DNA from: Streptomyces umbrinus
GTDB lineage: Bacteria > Actinomycetota > Actinomycetes > Streptomycetales > Streptomycetaceae
Length of the DNA stretch: 64,000 nucleotides
Assembly (NCBI RefSeq): GCF_030817415.1
Contig: NZ_JAUSZI010000002.1
Location: 4,154,001-4,218,000 of the forward strand
Direction: 5' to 3'
Within the stretch, counting starts at the first letter, position 1. Every line of letters starts with the position of its first letter. The position numbers and the translations under genes were made by a program. Of this stretch, positions 56,111 to 64,000 are shown piece after piece. The notes under the pieces were generated by a model. That model had not been told where the DNA came from and searched no databases. It saw only the letters and a program-made list of their open reading frames with translations.

Positions 56111-56195
56111 TCAAGCCGTCAAGATCTCTGCGGCAAGGCAGTGCGGGTGAGGTCGCGACCAGGCCGGGAGTCCGGCCGGGGACTCCCCGAGCCGG

Positions 56196-56579
56196 TCAGG
56201 ACAGCGAGGCGCGCAGGGCGGCGTGGAGGCCGGCCGGGTCCGTCCAGTGCCGGGTCCTGGTCGGCGGCACCCGCCAGTGCAGGCCAGGAGCGTACGTACG
56301 GTGGCGCGGTGGGATGGCCACATGGGAGCCGGGGCCGAGGATCTGGGCCGGAGGGAGGTCCCAGTCGGCGGCCTCGCCGGGCGGGACGAGCCAGTAGAGG
56401 ATGCCGCTGCCGCCGTAGCCGTCCTCGATGACGGCTCCCGTGCGCGGCCCGAGGTGTTCGAGGATGCTCAGGCCTGTGGCCAGCGGAACCCGCACCGCGT
56501 CCCACCACTCGCCGGCCGGCAGGGTCCGCACGTCCGGTCCGAGGGGACGCAGCCACCTGGGGACATCGCTGCTGGGCAT
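56196..56579 (-). CDS. Conserved hypothetical protein (small, soluble)
   Basis: A 127-aa protein: MPSSDVPRWLRPLGPDVRTL, then WWDAVRVPLATGLSILEHLG and YGGSGILYWLVPPGEAADWD, with a C-terminal part rich in Pro, Arg and Trp. I recall similar small proteins in many Streptomyces genomes, with no known function. It stands alone: it is divergent from the CYP154-like gene (199 bp) and tandem with the MFS gene beyond the operator. Confidence 0.7.
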   Translation of the reverse strand: MPSSDVPRWLRPLGPDVRTLPAGEWWDAVRVPLATGLSILEHLGPRTGAVIEDGYGGSGILYWLVPPGEAADWDLPPAQILGPGSHVAIPPRHRTYAPGLHWRVPPTRTRHWTDPAGLHAALRASLS

Positions 56580-56778
56580 GGTCCGGAACTCACCGCCTCT
56601 CGCACGGGAGCACGACCCTAGGGCGGACCCGGTTCACCAACTTGCCAGTACGCGTAGGGAACTTGTCGACATGCGCAGCACGTCCCACGCGCTCTCGTTC
56701 GCGAACCCTACGGCCGCGTAACGTCACTCGCCGTATTGGTGTTCGAGCAGTTCGCGTTTCAGATACTGGGAGGCTCCC

Positions 56779-58032
56779 ATGTCAGAGCAGGGCTCCATCG
56801 TCATCGACCCGTCCGGTCGCGACATCCACGGCGAGGCGACACGGATACGGGAGCGCGGTCCGGTGACCCGAGTCGAGCTCCCCGACGGTGTGGAGGCCTG
56901 GGCGGTCAGCAGTACGGACCTGCTGAAGAAGCTGCTCACCGACCCACGGGTCTCGAAGGACCCGCGTCAGCACTGGCCGCTGTGGATCAACGGGGAGATC
57001 TCCCCGGAGTGGCCGCTGTTCACCTGGGTCGCCGTGCAGAACATGTTCACGGCGTACGGCGGAGAGCACAAACGCCTGCGGACCCTGGTGGCGAAGGCGT
57101 TCACCGCCCGCCGGACGGCCGCGCTCCAGCCGCGTGTCGAGGAGATCACCAAGTCCCTGCTCGACCGTATCGACGAGGCCGGGCGGCGGAGCGAGGTCGT
57201 CGATCTGCGCGAGGAGCTCTGCTATCCGCTGCCGATCCAGGTGATCAGCGAGCTGTTCGGACTGCCCGAGGAGAAGGGCGCGGAGCTGCGGGCCGTCGTG
57301 GACGGCATCTTCAACACCGCCGCCACGCCGGAGGAGGTCACGGACATCTATACGAGGCTGTACGCGGCCCTCGGCGAACTCGTCGCGGCCAAGCGGGAGT
57401 CGCCCGGCGACGACCTCACCTCCGCGCTCATCGCCGCGCGTGACGACGAGGGTGACACGCGGCTGAGCGAGCAGGAGCTGCTCGACACGCTGGTGTTGAT
57501 GATCAGCGCGGGGCATGAGACGACGGTCAATCTCATCGACAACGCGATTCACGCTCTGCTGACCCATCCCGACCAGCTGGCGCACGTCCGGGCGGGGCGT
57601 GCCACGTGGGACGACGTGATCGAGGAGACCCTGCGGGTGCAGGCGCCGGTGGCCAGCCTGCCGTTGCGGTACGCCGTGGAGGACCTGGCGGTCGGTGAAC
57701 TGGGCGGGCCCGAAGGTGTGGTGATCGCCAAGGGTGAGGCGATCCTCGCGGCGTACGCCGCCGCCGGGCGTAACCCCGTCGACCACGGGGTGGACGCCGA
57801 CCGGTTCGACGTCACGCGCCTCGGCAAGGAGCACCTGGCCTTCGGCCATGGCGTCCACTTCTGCCTCGGCGCGCCGCTGGGCCGCATGGAGGCCCGCATC
57901 GCGCTCCCTGCCCTCTTCGAGCGCTACCCCGACCTCGAACTGGCCGTTCCTGACCAGGACTTGGCTCCGGTGGCCTCCTTCATCTCCAACGGTCACCGCT
58001 CCCTGCCGGTACGGCTGAACCCGGCCGGGTGA
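56779..58032 (+). CDS. Cytochrome P450, CYP154-like
   Basis: A 417-aa P450. The heme-ligand motif FGHGVHFCLG gives C362. The I-helix motif is AGHETT and the K-helix ExxR is EETLR. The N-terminal half (DPSGRDIHGEATRIRERGPV, RQHWPLWINGEISPEWPL, WVAVQNMFTAYGGEHKRLR) matches the CYP154 family as I recall it. CYP154 genes in Streptomyces commonly accompany conservons and CYP157 genes, and one lies 514 bp away, convergent. GGGAGG lies 6-7 bases before ATG 56779. The substrate is unknown; CYP154s accept steroids and small aromatics. Confidence 0.88.
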   Translation: MSEQGSIVIDPSGRDIHGEATRIRERGPVTRVELPDGVEAWAVSSTDLLKKLLTDPRVSKDPRQHWPLWINGEISPEWPLFTWVAVQNMFTAYGGEHKRLRTLVAKAFTARRTAALQPRVEEITKSLLDRIDEAGRRSEVVDLREELCYPLPIQVISELFGLPEEKGAELRAVVDGIFNTAATPEEVTDIYTRLYAALGELVAAKRESPGDDLTSALIAARDDEGDTRLSEQELLDTLVLMISAGHETTVNLIDNAIHALLTHPDQLAHVRAGRATWDDVIEETLRVQAPVASLPLRYAVEDLAVGELGGPEGVVIAKGEAILAAYAAAGRNPVDHGVDADRFDVTRLGKEHLAFGHGVHFCLGAPLGRMEARIALPALFERYPDLELAVPDQDLAPVASFISNGHRSLPVRLNPAG

Positions 58033-58545
58033 CGGGTTCGGCCGGGGGCCACGCTGCGGGCCGGTGGGGGCCGGTCGCGCAGTTCCCCGCGCCCCTAAAA
58101 GCCCGTGGCCTGGGCCGGTTCATCACGTGCGGGTCCGTCGTGGTTGCTCGCGCCGTTCCCCGCGCCCCTAAAGACACCGGTGCCTGGGCCGGTTCGCCAC
58201 GTGCCGGTCCGTCGTCGTTGCTCGCGCCGTTCCCCGCGCCCCTGAAGGGGCGCCCCCGCCGGTCCTCGCGACCCTAAAGGGGCGGCCCCCTCCATTGCCC
58301 GCGCCCTGGCGGGGCCCCGGTGGTCCCACGGGGCGGAGGGGACGTGGCGGGATGTGTGGCCGCAGCTTACGAGGAGACGGGGAGGCGGACACCTGGCAAG
58401 CGGGGGTTGCGGCCTCCGCTGCGGGCGGACATTCCGGCGCGGCCCCGCACCCGGACGACGGACGTCAGCCCCCACCCACCCCAGGGGCGCGGGGAACTGC
58501 GCGATCAGCCCCCACGCACCCGTGGACGAACACGAACCAGCCCCC
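58033..58545. repeat. Repeat-rich convergent intergenic region
   Basis: 513 bp between two convergent P450 genes. A ~74-bp unit starting GTTCCCCGCGCCCCTAAA and ending GTTGCTCGCGCC begins at 58082 and 58155, with a third partial copy at 58229. CCGGTGGGGGCCGGTCGCGC with AGTTCCCCGCGCCCCT (58063-58096) is inverted against GGGGCGCGGGGAACTGCGCG near 58484-58503, so the whole region could fold back on itself. The core matches the element at 18629-18747. It probably ends transcription from both sides. No gene is seen. Confidence 0.8.
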
Positions 58546-59916
58546 CTACTCCCCCCGCCACCACGCCCGCAGCCGCGCCCACGCGCCCTCCGGGCGGACT
58601 GGCGGGGGCGCCGGCGCCTCCGGCTGCCCGGCGAACGCGGGCAGTGCGGGCCGCCCACCCTCCCGACCAGCCACCGTCTCCCCACTGACCGGCGCCACAG
58701 GAAACCGCACAGGCAACGAAGCCAACGCCCGGTGGAACGGCCCCGGCCGCCACTCCAGCTCCCCCACCGGCACCGCGAGCTCCACATCAGGCAACCGGTC
58801 GAGCAGCTTCTCGACCGCCACCGCCGCGATCAACCGGGCAGGGCTCTGCGCGGGGCAGTTGTGCGGCCCGGCGCTCCACGCCAGGTGGGCGCGATTCCCC
58901 GCACGCTGATCATTCGTCAGCGCCGGATCCGTGTTCGCGGCCGCGAGACTGATGACGACCGGATCACCGGCCCGCAGCAGCGTCCCCTCGTACACGACGT
59001 CCCGAACCGGATAGTGCACCGCGTAGTTGGCCATCGGCGGATCGGTCCACAGGACCTCGTCGAGAGCATCCTCCACCGGCAGGCTCCCACCGCCGAGGCT
59101 GCCCGCGAACCGGTCGTCGGAGAGCAGCAGCCGCAGACCGTTGGAGATCAGGTTCTGCTGGGGCTCGGTGCCCGCGCCCATGAGGACGACGAGCTCGTGG
59201 ATCATCTCCTCGTCGGTGAGGGCGGCCGGGTGGGCCATCATCCAGGACGTCATGTCCTGCCCCGGCCGGGCCCGCTTGAGCGCGATGAGGTCGAGCAGGG
59301 TCACGGTGAGCAGCTCGTTGGCCTTCTCCGCGTCCACGCCGTCGAAGATCCCGGACATGCCCTCGACCAGCCGCTCACCGAGGTCGGGCGGGCACCCGAA
59401 GAGCCGGTTGAAGACGAGCAGCGGCAAGACCTGGGCGTACTCACCGAGCAGGTCCGCCTCGCCGCGCGGCGCGATCAGGTCGATCAGCGTGTCGGCGCTG
59501 CGCTCGACGTATCCGCGCAGGGTGTTGGGCTCGACGCGGGCCAGGCTGTCGGTGATGGCGCCGCGGAGCCTGCGGTGCTCCTCGCCGTCGGTGAACAGCG
59601 CGTTCGGCCGGTACATCATCATCGGCACGACCGGGCTGTCCGGCGCGACCGTGCCGTCGGCCAGGTCGCGCCAGCGGCGCGGGTCCTTGGAGAAGGTCTC
59701 CGGGCTGCGCAGGACGTGCAGCGCGGCCTCGTACCCGGTGACGAGGGTGGCGCGCACGCCGGGCGCGAGTTCGACGGGCGCGGTGTTGCCGTGCGCCCGC
59801 AGCTTCCCGTAGAGGGCACCAGGGTCGGCGGCGAACTCGGGGCCGTACATGGGGTGGTGGAAGGGGCAGCCCTCAGGTGGCGCGGAGACGGGGCCGGGGG
59901 CTTCGGGGGAGGTCAC
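58546..59916 (-). CDS. Cytochrome P450, CYP157-like, lacking the ExxR arginine (conservon P450)
   Basis: A 456-aa P450-like protein. The heme-ligand region is WSAGPHNCPAQSPA, with C354 and CPA in place of CxG. In the K-helix, ExxR is replaced by EVLW (about 287-290), so the normally invariant Arg is Trp. This departure is known for the CYP157 family (S. coelicolor CYP157C1 has EQSLW). The I-helix reads MGAGTEPQQN. The C-terminal ~60 residues are Pro/Glu-rich. ATG 59916 overlaps the cvnD stop (ATGA), making it the fifth gene of a conservon operon. The substrate is unknown. Confidence 0.88.
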   Translation of the reverse strand: MTSPEAPGPVSAPPEGCPFHHPMYGPEFAADPGALYGKLRAHGNTAPVELAPGVRATLVTGYEAALHVLRSPETFSKDPRRWRDLADGTVAPDSPVVPMMMYRPNALFTDGEEHRRLRGAITDSLARVEPNTLRGYVERSADTLIDLIAPRGEADLLGEYAQVLPLLVFNRLFGCPPDLGERLVEGMSGIFDGVDAEKANELLTVTLLDLIALKRARPGQDMTSWMMAHPAALTDEEMIHELVVLMGAGTEPQQNLISNGLRLLLSDDRFAGSLGGGSLPVEDALDEVLWTDPPMANYAVHYPVRDVVYEGTLLRAGDPVVISLAAANTDPALTNDQRAGNRAHLAWSAGPHNCPAQSPARLIAAVAVEKLLDRLPDVELAVPVGELEWRPGPFHRALASLPVRFPVAPVSGETVAGREGGRPALPAFAGQPEAPAPPPVRPEGAWARLRAWWRGE

Positions 59917-60581
59917 GCGTGCTCCAGTTCACTGTCGCCGGCGCTGCCGACAGTACCGGCACTGTCGTCGGCGCTGCCGGCATTGCGGGTGAGGAGGTAC
60001 TCGACGAGGGCGATCAGCGCGTGCGTGGAGGAGATCCGGTCGCGGGCGTCGCACCGTACGAGGGGTGTTTCGGGGAGCAGGTCGAGGGCCTCGCGGACCT
60101 CTTCCAGGTCGTGCTCGGCGGAGGCGTCGTCGAAGTCGTTGAGGGCGACGGCGTACGGCAGGCCCAGTTCCTCCAGGACGCCCATGACGTCGAAGGACTG
60201 GCCGAGGCGGCGCGTGTCGGCGAGGACGAGCGCGCCGAGCGCGCCGCGGGTCATGTCCTGCCACAGCTCGGTGAAGCGCTGCTGGCCGGGGGTGCCGAAG
60301 AGGTACAGCACGAGGGAGTCGTTGAGGGTGAGGCGGCCGAAGTCGAGGGCGACGGTGGTGGTCGTCTTGTCCTTCGTGCCCGCGAGGTCGTCGACGAGCG
60401 CGCCGGCCTGGGTCATGACCTCCTCCGTGCGCAGCGGCCGGATCTCGGACAGCGCGCCGACGAAGGTGGTCTTGCCGACCGCGAAGTGCCCCACGATCAG
60501 GACCTTGACGGCGGTCTGCACACCGCTCGGCAGGTAGACGCCCCCGGCGGGGCTGTCTTCAGAGGCGGGCGCGGAGCCCAT
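59913..60581 (-). CDS. cvnD: Conservon small GTPase (CvnD)
   Basis: A 222-aa Ras-like GTPase. G1 is GHFAVGKTTFVGAL, G3 FGTPGQQRF, G4 NDFD. The N-terminus is Ser/Gly/Pro-rich and the C-terminus Ser/Gly/Asp-rich. Conservon proteins form a membrane-linked complex that resembles eukaryotic G-protein signalling, with CvnB-type roadblock proteins regulating the GTPase. It overlaps cvnC by 23 bases and the P450 gene by 4, so the operon is tightly coupled. In other conservons, loss affects antibiotic production and aerial mycelium. Confidence 0.93.
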   Translation of the reverse strand: MGSAPASEDSPAGGVYLPSGVQTAVKVLIVGHFAVGKTTFVGALSEIRPLRTEEVMTQAGALVDDLAGTKDKTTTTVALDFGRLTLNDSLVLYLFGTPGQQRFTELWQDMTRGALGALVLADTRRLGQSFDVMGVLEELGLPYAVALNDFDDASAEHDLEEVREALDLLPETPLVRCDARDRISSTHALIALVEYLLTRNAGSADDSAGTVGSAGDSELEHA

Positions 60582-60918
60582 CGAGGACCTCCTGGAGGAT
60601 GCGGGCCTCGGACGGCCGGGCGGACGGGATGGGGGCGCGGGTGACGACGTGGCCGCTGTCCATGAGGTCGGCGATCAGCACCTTGGTGACGCTGACCGGC
60701 AGCGCCAGATGTCCGGCCACCTCGGCGACGGACAGCGCGCCGGGCCGGCACAGCTCCATCAACGCCCGCTTCTCCGGGCTCAGTCCGGTCAGCGGCAGAT
60801 CGTCGGCGGCGATCAGCAGCGTGACCAGGTCCAGGGTGTTGCGGGTCGGGTGGGAGCGGCCGTCGGTGACGACGTACGGCCGCACCAGCTTCCCTCCGGG
60901 ACGCCTGGGCGGTGTCAT
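60559..60918 (-). CDS. cvnC: Conservon DUF742 protein (CvnC)
   Basis: A 119-aa protein of DUF742: GKLVRPYVVTDGRSHPTRNT, then a winged-helix-like region LMELCRPGALSVAEVAGHLA and SVTKVLIADLMDSGHVVTRA, ending ILQEVLDGLRARL. The family is confined to actinobacterial conservons. Its role is unknown, and DNA binding by the winged helix is possible. ATG 60918 overlaps the cvnB stop (ATGA). Confidence 0.93.
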   Translation of the reverse strand: MTPPRRPGGKLVRPYVVTDGRSHPTRNTLDLVTLLIAADDLPLTGLSPEKRALMELCRPGALSVAEVAGHLALPVSVTKVLIADLMDSGHVVTRAPIPSARPSEARILQEVLDGLRARL

Positions 60919-61331
60919 GCCGGGCTGCCGGCGTCCCGCCGCGCCGGGCTGGTCAGTTCCTTGCCGAGCCGGTCGACGAGCTTGTGCATGCGGTACGTGA
61001 CGGCCTCCATGTCCACGTGCTCGGTGGTGGACACCGCGAGGTAGGCGCCCTCGCCGGCGGCCACGAGGAAGACGTAGCCGTGCGCGAACTCGATCAGGGT
61101 CTGCCGCCAGGGGGTGTGCGGGCTGCCGCAGAACTCGGCGGTGCTGCGGCTGATCGACTGGACGCCGGAGAGCCCCGCGGCGAGCCGTTCGGCGTCGTCC
61201 CTGCCGATGTCCGCGGAGTGGGCGCGGAGCATGCCGTCGGCCGAGAGCAGGATCGCGTGCCGCGCCTCGGGGACCTTCAGGACCTCATCGAGCATCCAGC
61301 CCAACTCGTTGTTCGTGGTGGGCTCGATCAT
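60915..61331 (-). CDS. cvnB: Conservon roadblock/LC7 protein (CvnB)
   Basis: A 138-aa roadblock/LC7-domain protein: NNELGWMLDEVLKVPEARHA, ILLSADGMLRAHSADIGRDD, AERLAAGLSGVQSISRSTAE and YVFLVAAGEGAYLAVSTTEH. In conservons this protein is thought to regulate the GTPase CvnD, as MglB does for MglA. AAGG lies before ATG 61331, which overlaps the cvnA stop (ATGA). Confidence 0.94.
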   Translation of the reverse strand: MIEPTTNNELGWMLDEVLKVPEARHAILLSADGMLRAHSADIGRDDAERLAAGLSGVQSISRSTAEFCGSPHTPWRQTLIEFAHGYVFLVAAGEGAYLAVSTTEHVDMEAVTYRMHKLVDRLGKELTSPARRDAGSPA

Positions 61332-62842
61332 CCTTGGATGTTCCCTTCGTCTTCGTGGGGGGTGGTGTCCTGGGCGGCACGGCCGTGGAGCGTGCCGCGG
61401 GCGAACGCACCCATGCGGCGGGCGGTCTCCTCGGCCGAGCGGTCGCCGGGATCGTCGAGGGGCGCGGGCGGCTCCTGCGTTCCGGCGGCGGGCTCCGCCT
61501 GCGCCTGGGCCCGCCGGCGACGCTTGGGCAGTCCACCGGCCGTGGTCGCCGTGGCGGCCGCGGACGCCGTCTCCGCGGGCAACGGCAGCCCGGCGGACCG
61601 GCCGGCCACCGGCTCGTCGGCGGAGGCGGAGGCGGAAGGAGACACGGAAGCGGAGCCGGAGGACGGCGCGAGCGCCGCTTCGGACGTTTCGGCGGACACG
61701 GGCGTACGACCGGGCTCGGTGGTACGGGCGGACTCGGTGGTACGGGCGGACTCGGTCGTACGGGCCGACGCGGCCGGCGTACGGGAGGAGGCGGCGCGGG
61801 CGGGCGGTGCGGCGGTCACGGGCGGCAGCTCCTCCGCGATGTCCCGGTGCGTGAGCAGGGCGGACGGCAGGAACACGACGGCACGGACGCCTCCGTACGG
61901 GGAGCGGGTGTCGGCGGAGACGCTGAACCCGTAACGCGCGGCGAGCACGCCGATGACGGCGAACCCGAACTGGGGCGGGTCGTCGAGCCGGGTGACGTCC
62001 ACCGCGTGCCGTCCGGACAGCAGGGCGGCGGCCCGCTCGGTCGCGTGGGCGTCCATGCCGACCCCCGCGTCGTCGATGATCACGCAGGCGCCGTTGTGCA
62101 CGGACTGGACGTTGACCTCGACCTTGGTGTTGGGCTGCGAGTGGCGGGCCGCGTTGTCGAGCAGCTCGGCGATGGTGAGTACGACGGGCTCGACGGCCCG
62201 GCTCTCGACGGCGATGTCGGCCTGGCCGTGGATCTGTACACGCCGGTAGTCGCGGATGCGGGAGGTGGCACCGCGGACGACCTCGATCAGCGCGGAAGTG
62301 GAGCGCTGGCGGCCCGGCCAGGATCCGCACAGTACGGCGATGGCCTGGGCGCGGCGGCCGAACTGGGCGTTGGCGTGGTCGATTTCGAGCAGGTCGCGCA
62401 GGACGTCGGGGCGGTCGTGGCGGTCCTGCATGTCGGAGATGGCGACCTGCTGCTCGTTGGCCAGCGCCTGGATCGAGCGCATCGACGACTTCAGGGCGGC
62501 CTTCGCGGACTGGTCGGCGCGGGCCTGGGCGTGCTCCACGGCGGTGGCGAACCGCTCCAGGACGTGGTCGAGGGACTTCGCGAAGCCGCTGCCGGAGAGT
62601 CTGGCGTCGAGCAGGCCCACGCCGGCGAGCGGCTGCTGGGGGCCGTGGTCCTCAAGCGCGGGGAGGCGTACGGCGACCAGGTGCCGTACCTCGTCCTCCC
62701 GGGTGCGCACGTCCTCGGCCAGCTCGGTGGTGCGTCGGCGCAGCCGCGCGGTGATTCCGCGCTGGCGCACCAGCAGCACGGTGACGGCGAGCAGGCCGAC
62801 GGCCACGCACCAGAACACCGCCTCCGGTATCTGTTCCTTCAT
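61328..62842 (-). CDS. cvnA: Conservon sensor-kinase-like protein (CvnA)
   Basis: A 504-aa membrane protein. A single membrane helix (7-27, AVFWCVAVGLLAVTVLLVRQ) is followed by a long helical region (30-190) and an HATPase domain with N-box ELLDNAARHS (226-235) and G-box DDAGVGMD (257-264). The C-terminal ~190 residues are disordered, Ala/Ser/Thr/Pro-rich, with a repeated ARTTES unit. It lacks a clear phospho-histidine motif, as is usual for CvnA, so it may act as an ATP-binding scaffold. ATG 62842 is chosen because the membrane segment follows; the frame is open to 63205. It is the first gene of the conservon. Confidence 0.9.
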   Translation of the reverse strand: MKEQIPEAVFWCVAVGLLAVTVLLVRQRGITARLRRRTTELAEDVRTREDEVRHLVAVRLPALEDHGPQQPLAGVGLLDARLSGSGFAKSLDHVLERFATAVEHAQARADQSAKAALKSSMRSIQALANEQQVAISDMQDRHDRPDVLRDLLEIDHANAQFGRRAQAIAVLCGSWPGRQRSTSALIEVVRGATSRIRDYRRVQIHGQADIAVESRAVEPVVLTIAELLDNAARHSQPNTKVEVNVQSVHNGACVIIDDAGVGMDAHATERAAALLSGRHAVDVTRLDDPPQFGFAVIGVLAARYGFSVSADTRSPYGGVRAVVFLPSALLTHRDIAEELPPVTAAPPARAASSRTPAASARTTESARTTESARTTEPGRTPVSAETSEAALAPSSGSASVSPSASASADEPVAGRSAGLPLPAETASAAATATTAGGLPKRRRRAQAQAEPAAGTQEPPAPLDDPGDRSAEETARRMGAFARGTLHGRAAQDTTPHEDEGNIQG

Positions 62843-63224
62843 GAAGTCCTCGAAGTTCTCAAAGGCGGAGAGGTTGGTGATTGAGGGGTGGGTGTGGCGA
62901 GCGGGGTGAGTGTGGTGGGTGTAGGGGATGAGGGGCGTGGGGAGGTGGGGGACGCGGCGCCCGACGGTAGTCGCGAGCGGGCGCGCGCACTTTCCCGCGC
63001 GCGCAAGGAAGTTGCCGTGAGGCGCACCGTCGCACGCGGGGCGCACGGATGGCTTCGCACGCCACTGAGTACGTGCGGGTGCCGTCTGCCATTCACATGT
63101 TCCGCTCGGACCGCACAAACGGAATGTGTGCACTACGCTTACGAGTCGTAACTGCCGTGGCCAGAAGGCCAGTTGATCAGGCACGTCGGCTACGGCCGGG
63201 CACACTCTGGGCGGAGGAAGTGCA
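62843..63224. other. Divergent promoter region between cvnA and the AraC-type gene
   Basis: 382 bp that should hold the promoters of the conservon and of the regulator. A pyrimidine/purine-biased stretch lies at 62880-62950 (GGGTGTGG-type repeats). I saw no convincing operator or terminator. Confidence 0.6.
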
Positions 63225-64000
63225 TTGCCCGCGGGAACCTACATCGTGGAGTCGCAGACGACCGGTGAGATGGATCCGCGTGAGCGGACCGACTTCTGGA
63301 GCGAGCATGTCGGGTCCTACCAGACCCGGATGGACTTCAGATACGCGAGTCCCGAGACATTCCGCGGCGAGATGGTCCGGCAGGGCACCGACACGTACCA
63401 GATCGTCGACTGGAGTTGCGACAAGATCGAGTACGTCCGTACGCCGCGGCTCGTGCGGCAGGAGCCCGATCCCGACTACCGGTTTCTGCTCCCGCTCTCC
63501 GGGGAGCTGGTGCTGCGGCAGGACGACCAGGAGGCGCGGCTCACGCCCGGTGCGGGGAGTCTGATGACGCTGGGGGCGCCGTTCCAGTTGCTCCACGACG
63601 CGTCGTTGCGGGGGATCATCTTCTCCATACCGGCCCGTGAGATCGACGGGCCGCTGAACCGGAAGTCGCCGTTGGCGACCGGTATCGATCTGACGACCGG
63701 GCTGGGGCGGGTCGTCGGCGCCATGATCGAGAGCCTGTCGGCGGAGCGGGACAGTCTGACGACGACCGAGTTCAACGCCGTGTCCGACCGGATCGTCGAG
63801 CTGCTGTGCATGATCACTGTCGGGGACGACCGGCCCGACTCGTCCGGGCATCTGACGGAGGTCGAGGCGGTGGTACGCCGTCATGTGCGGGAGCACGCGG
63901 CGGATCCCGGGCTCACCGGGACGTCGATGGCGCGGGCGCTCGGGTGGTCGTTGCGGCAGATTCAGCTGGCGTTGCAGCGGGTGGGGACCACGCCGCGGGA
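63225..64000 (+). CDS. AraC-family transcriptional regulator, 3' end beyond window
   Basis: At least 258 residues are present, from TTG 63225 with GGAGGA 7 bases upstream (LPAGTYIVESQTTGEMDPRE). The N-terminal domain (~15-200) resembles the AraC-type ligand-binding domain: RTDFWSEHVGSYQTRMDFRY, YQIVDWSCDKIEYVRTPRLV, YRFLLPLSGELVLRQDD and GRVVGAMIESLSAERDSL. The HTH_18 domain begins at ~220 (VRRHVREHAADPGLTGTSMA, LGWSLRQIQLALQRVGTT) and is cut by the window edge. A GTG at 63249 is an alternative start. It is divergent from the conservon and could regulate it. Confidence 0.88.
   Translation, partial: MPAGTYIVESQTTGEMDPRERTDFWSEHVGSYQTRMDFRYASPETFRGEMVRQGTDTYQIVDWSCDKIEYVRTPRLVRQEPDPDYRFLLPLSGELVLRQDDQEARLTPGAGSLMTLGAPFQLLHDASLRGIIFSIPAREIDGPLNRKSPLATGIDLTTGLGRVVGAMIESLSAERDSLTTTEFNAVSDRIVELLCMITVGDDRPDSSGHLTEVEAVVRRHVREHAADPGLTGTSMARALGWSLRQIQLALQRVGTTPR

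Overview
This is a high-GC (~70%) actinobacterial chromosome segment, almost certainly Streptomyces. The gene content and order match, from memory, the S. coelicolor SCO5350-SCO5378 core region: a chitinase with its two-component system, the full atp operon, wecA-like, glyA, sua5, prmC, prfA, rpmE, an LCP gene, rho, thrB/thrC/hom, lysA, an argS-like gene and a receiver-only regulator. Most core genes here lie on the minus strand.

Layout. 1-3000 (plus strand): the end of a sensor kinase, its LuxR-type response regulator, and a secreted GH18 chitinase preceded by two DasR-type operator repeats. 3000-11530 (minus): DUF2550 gene and F1Fo ATP synthase, transcribed atpI-B-E-F-H-A-G-D-C. atpD carries one extra base that breaks its frame. 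11800-18500 (minus): undecaprenyl-phosphate GlcNAc-1-P transferase, SHMT, a phosphatase-like protein, threonylcarbamoyl-AMP synthase, PrmC, RF1 and L31. 18600-30000 (minus): LCP ligase, Rho, threonine/lysine biosynthesis (thrB, thrC, hom, lysA), an ArgS-like pseudo-synthetase and a single-domain response regulator.

30076-42493 is a degenerate integrative element in tRNA-Arg(CCG), bounded by a 39-bp direct repeat of the tRNA 3' part. It holds a frameshifted integrase, an excisionase, a truncated repSA remnant, an IS5-type insertion, small membrane and hypothetical genes, strong inverted repeats, a Shedu/DUF4263 nuclease with an AbiJ-like N-terminal domain (probable anti-phage gene), a second integrase remnant and a VapBC-like toxin-antitoxin pair. 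No conjugation ATPase is visible, so the element looks non-transmissible. 42500-46700 is a second accessory patch: an XRE/membrane/pentapeptide protein, an intact IS630-type element with perfect 33-bp ends, and a decayed IS5-type transposase.

46750-64000 is Streptomyces chromosome with specialised functions: secreted and DUF4142 proteins, a MarR regulator, a LacI-controlled galactoside locus (LacI, two GH35 beta-galactosidases, an MFS transporter), a CYP154-like P450, a repeat-rich convergent gap, and a conservon (cvnA-B-C-D) ending in a CYP157-like P450 that lacks the ExxR arginine. The window ends inside an AraC-type regulator.

All calls come from reading the sequence and remembered family features. 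No search was run.
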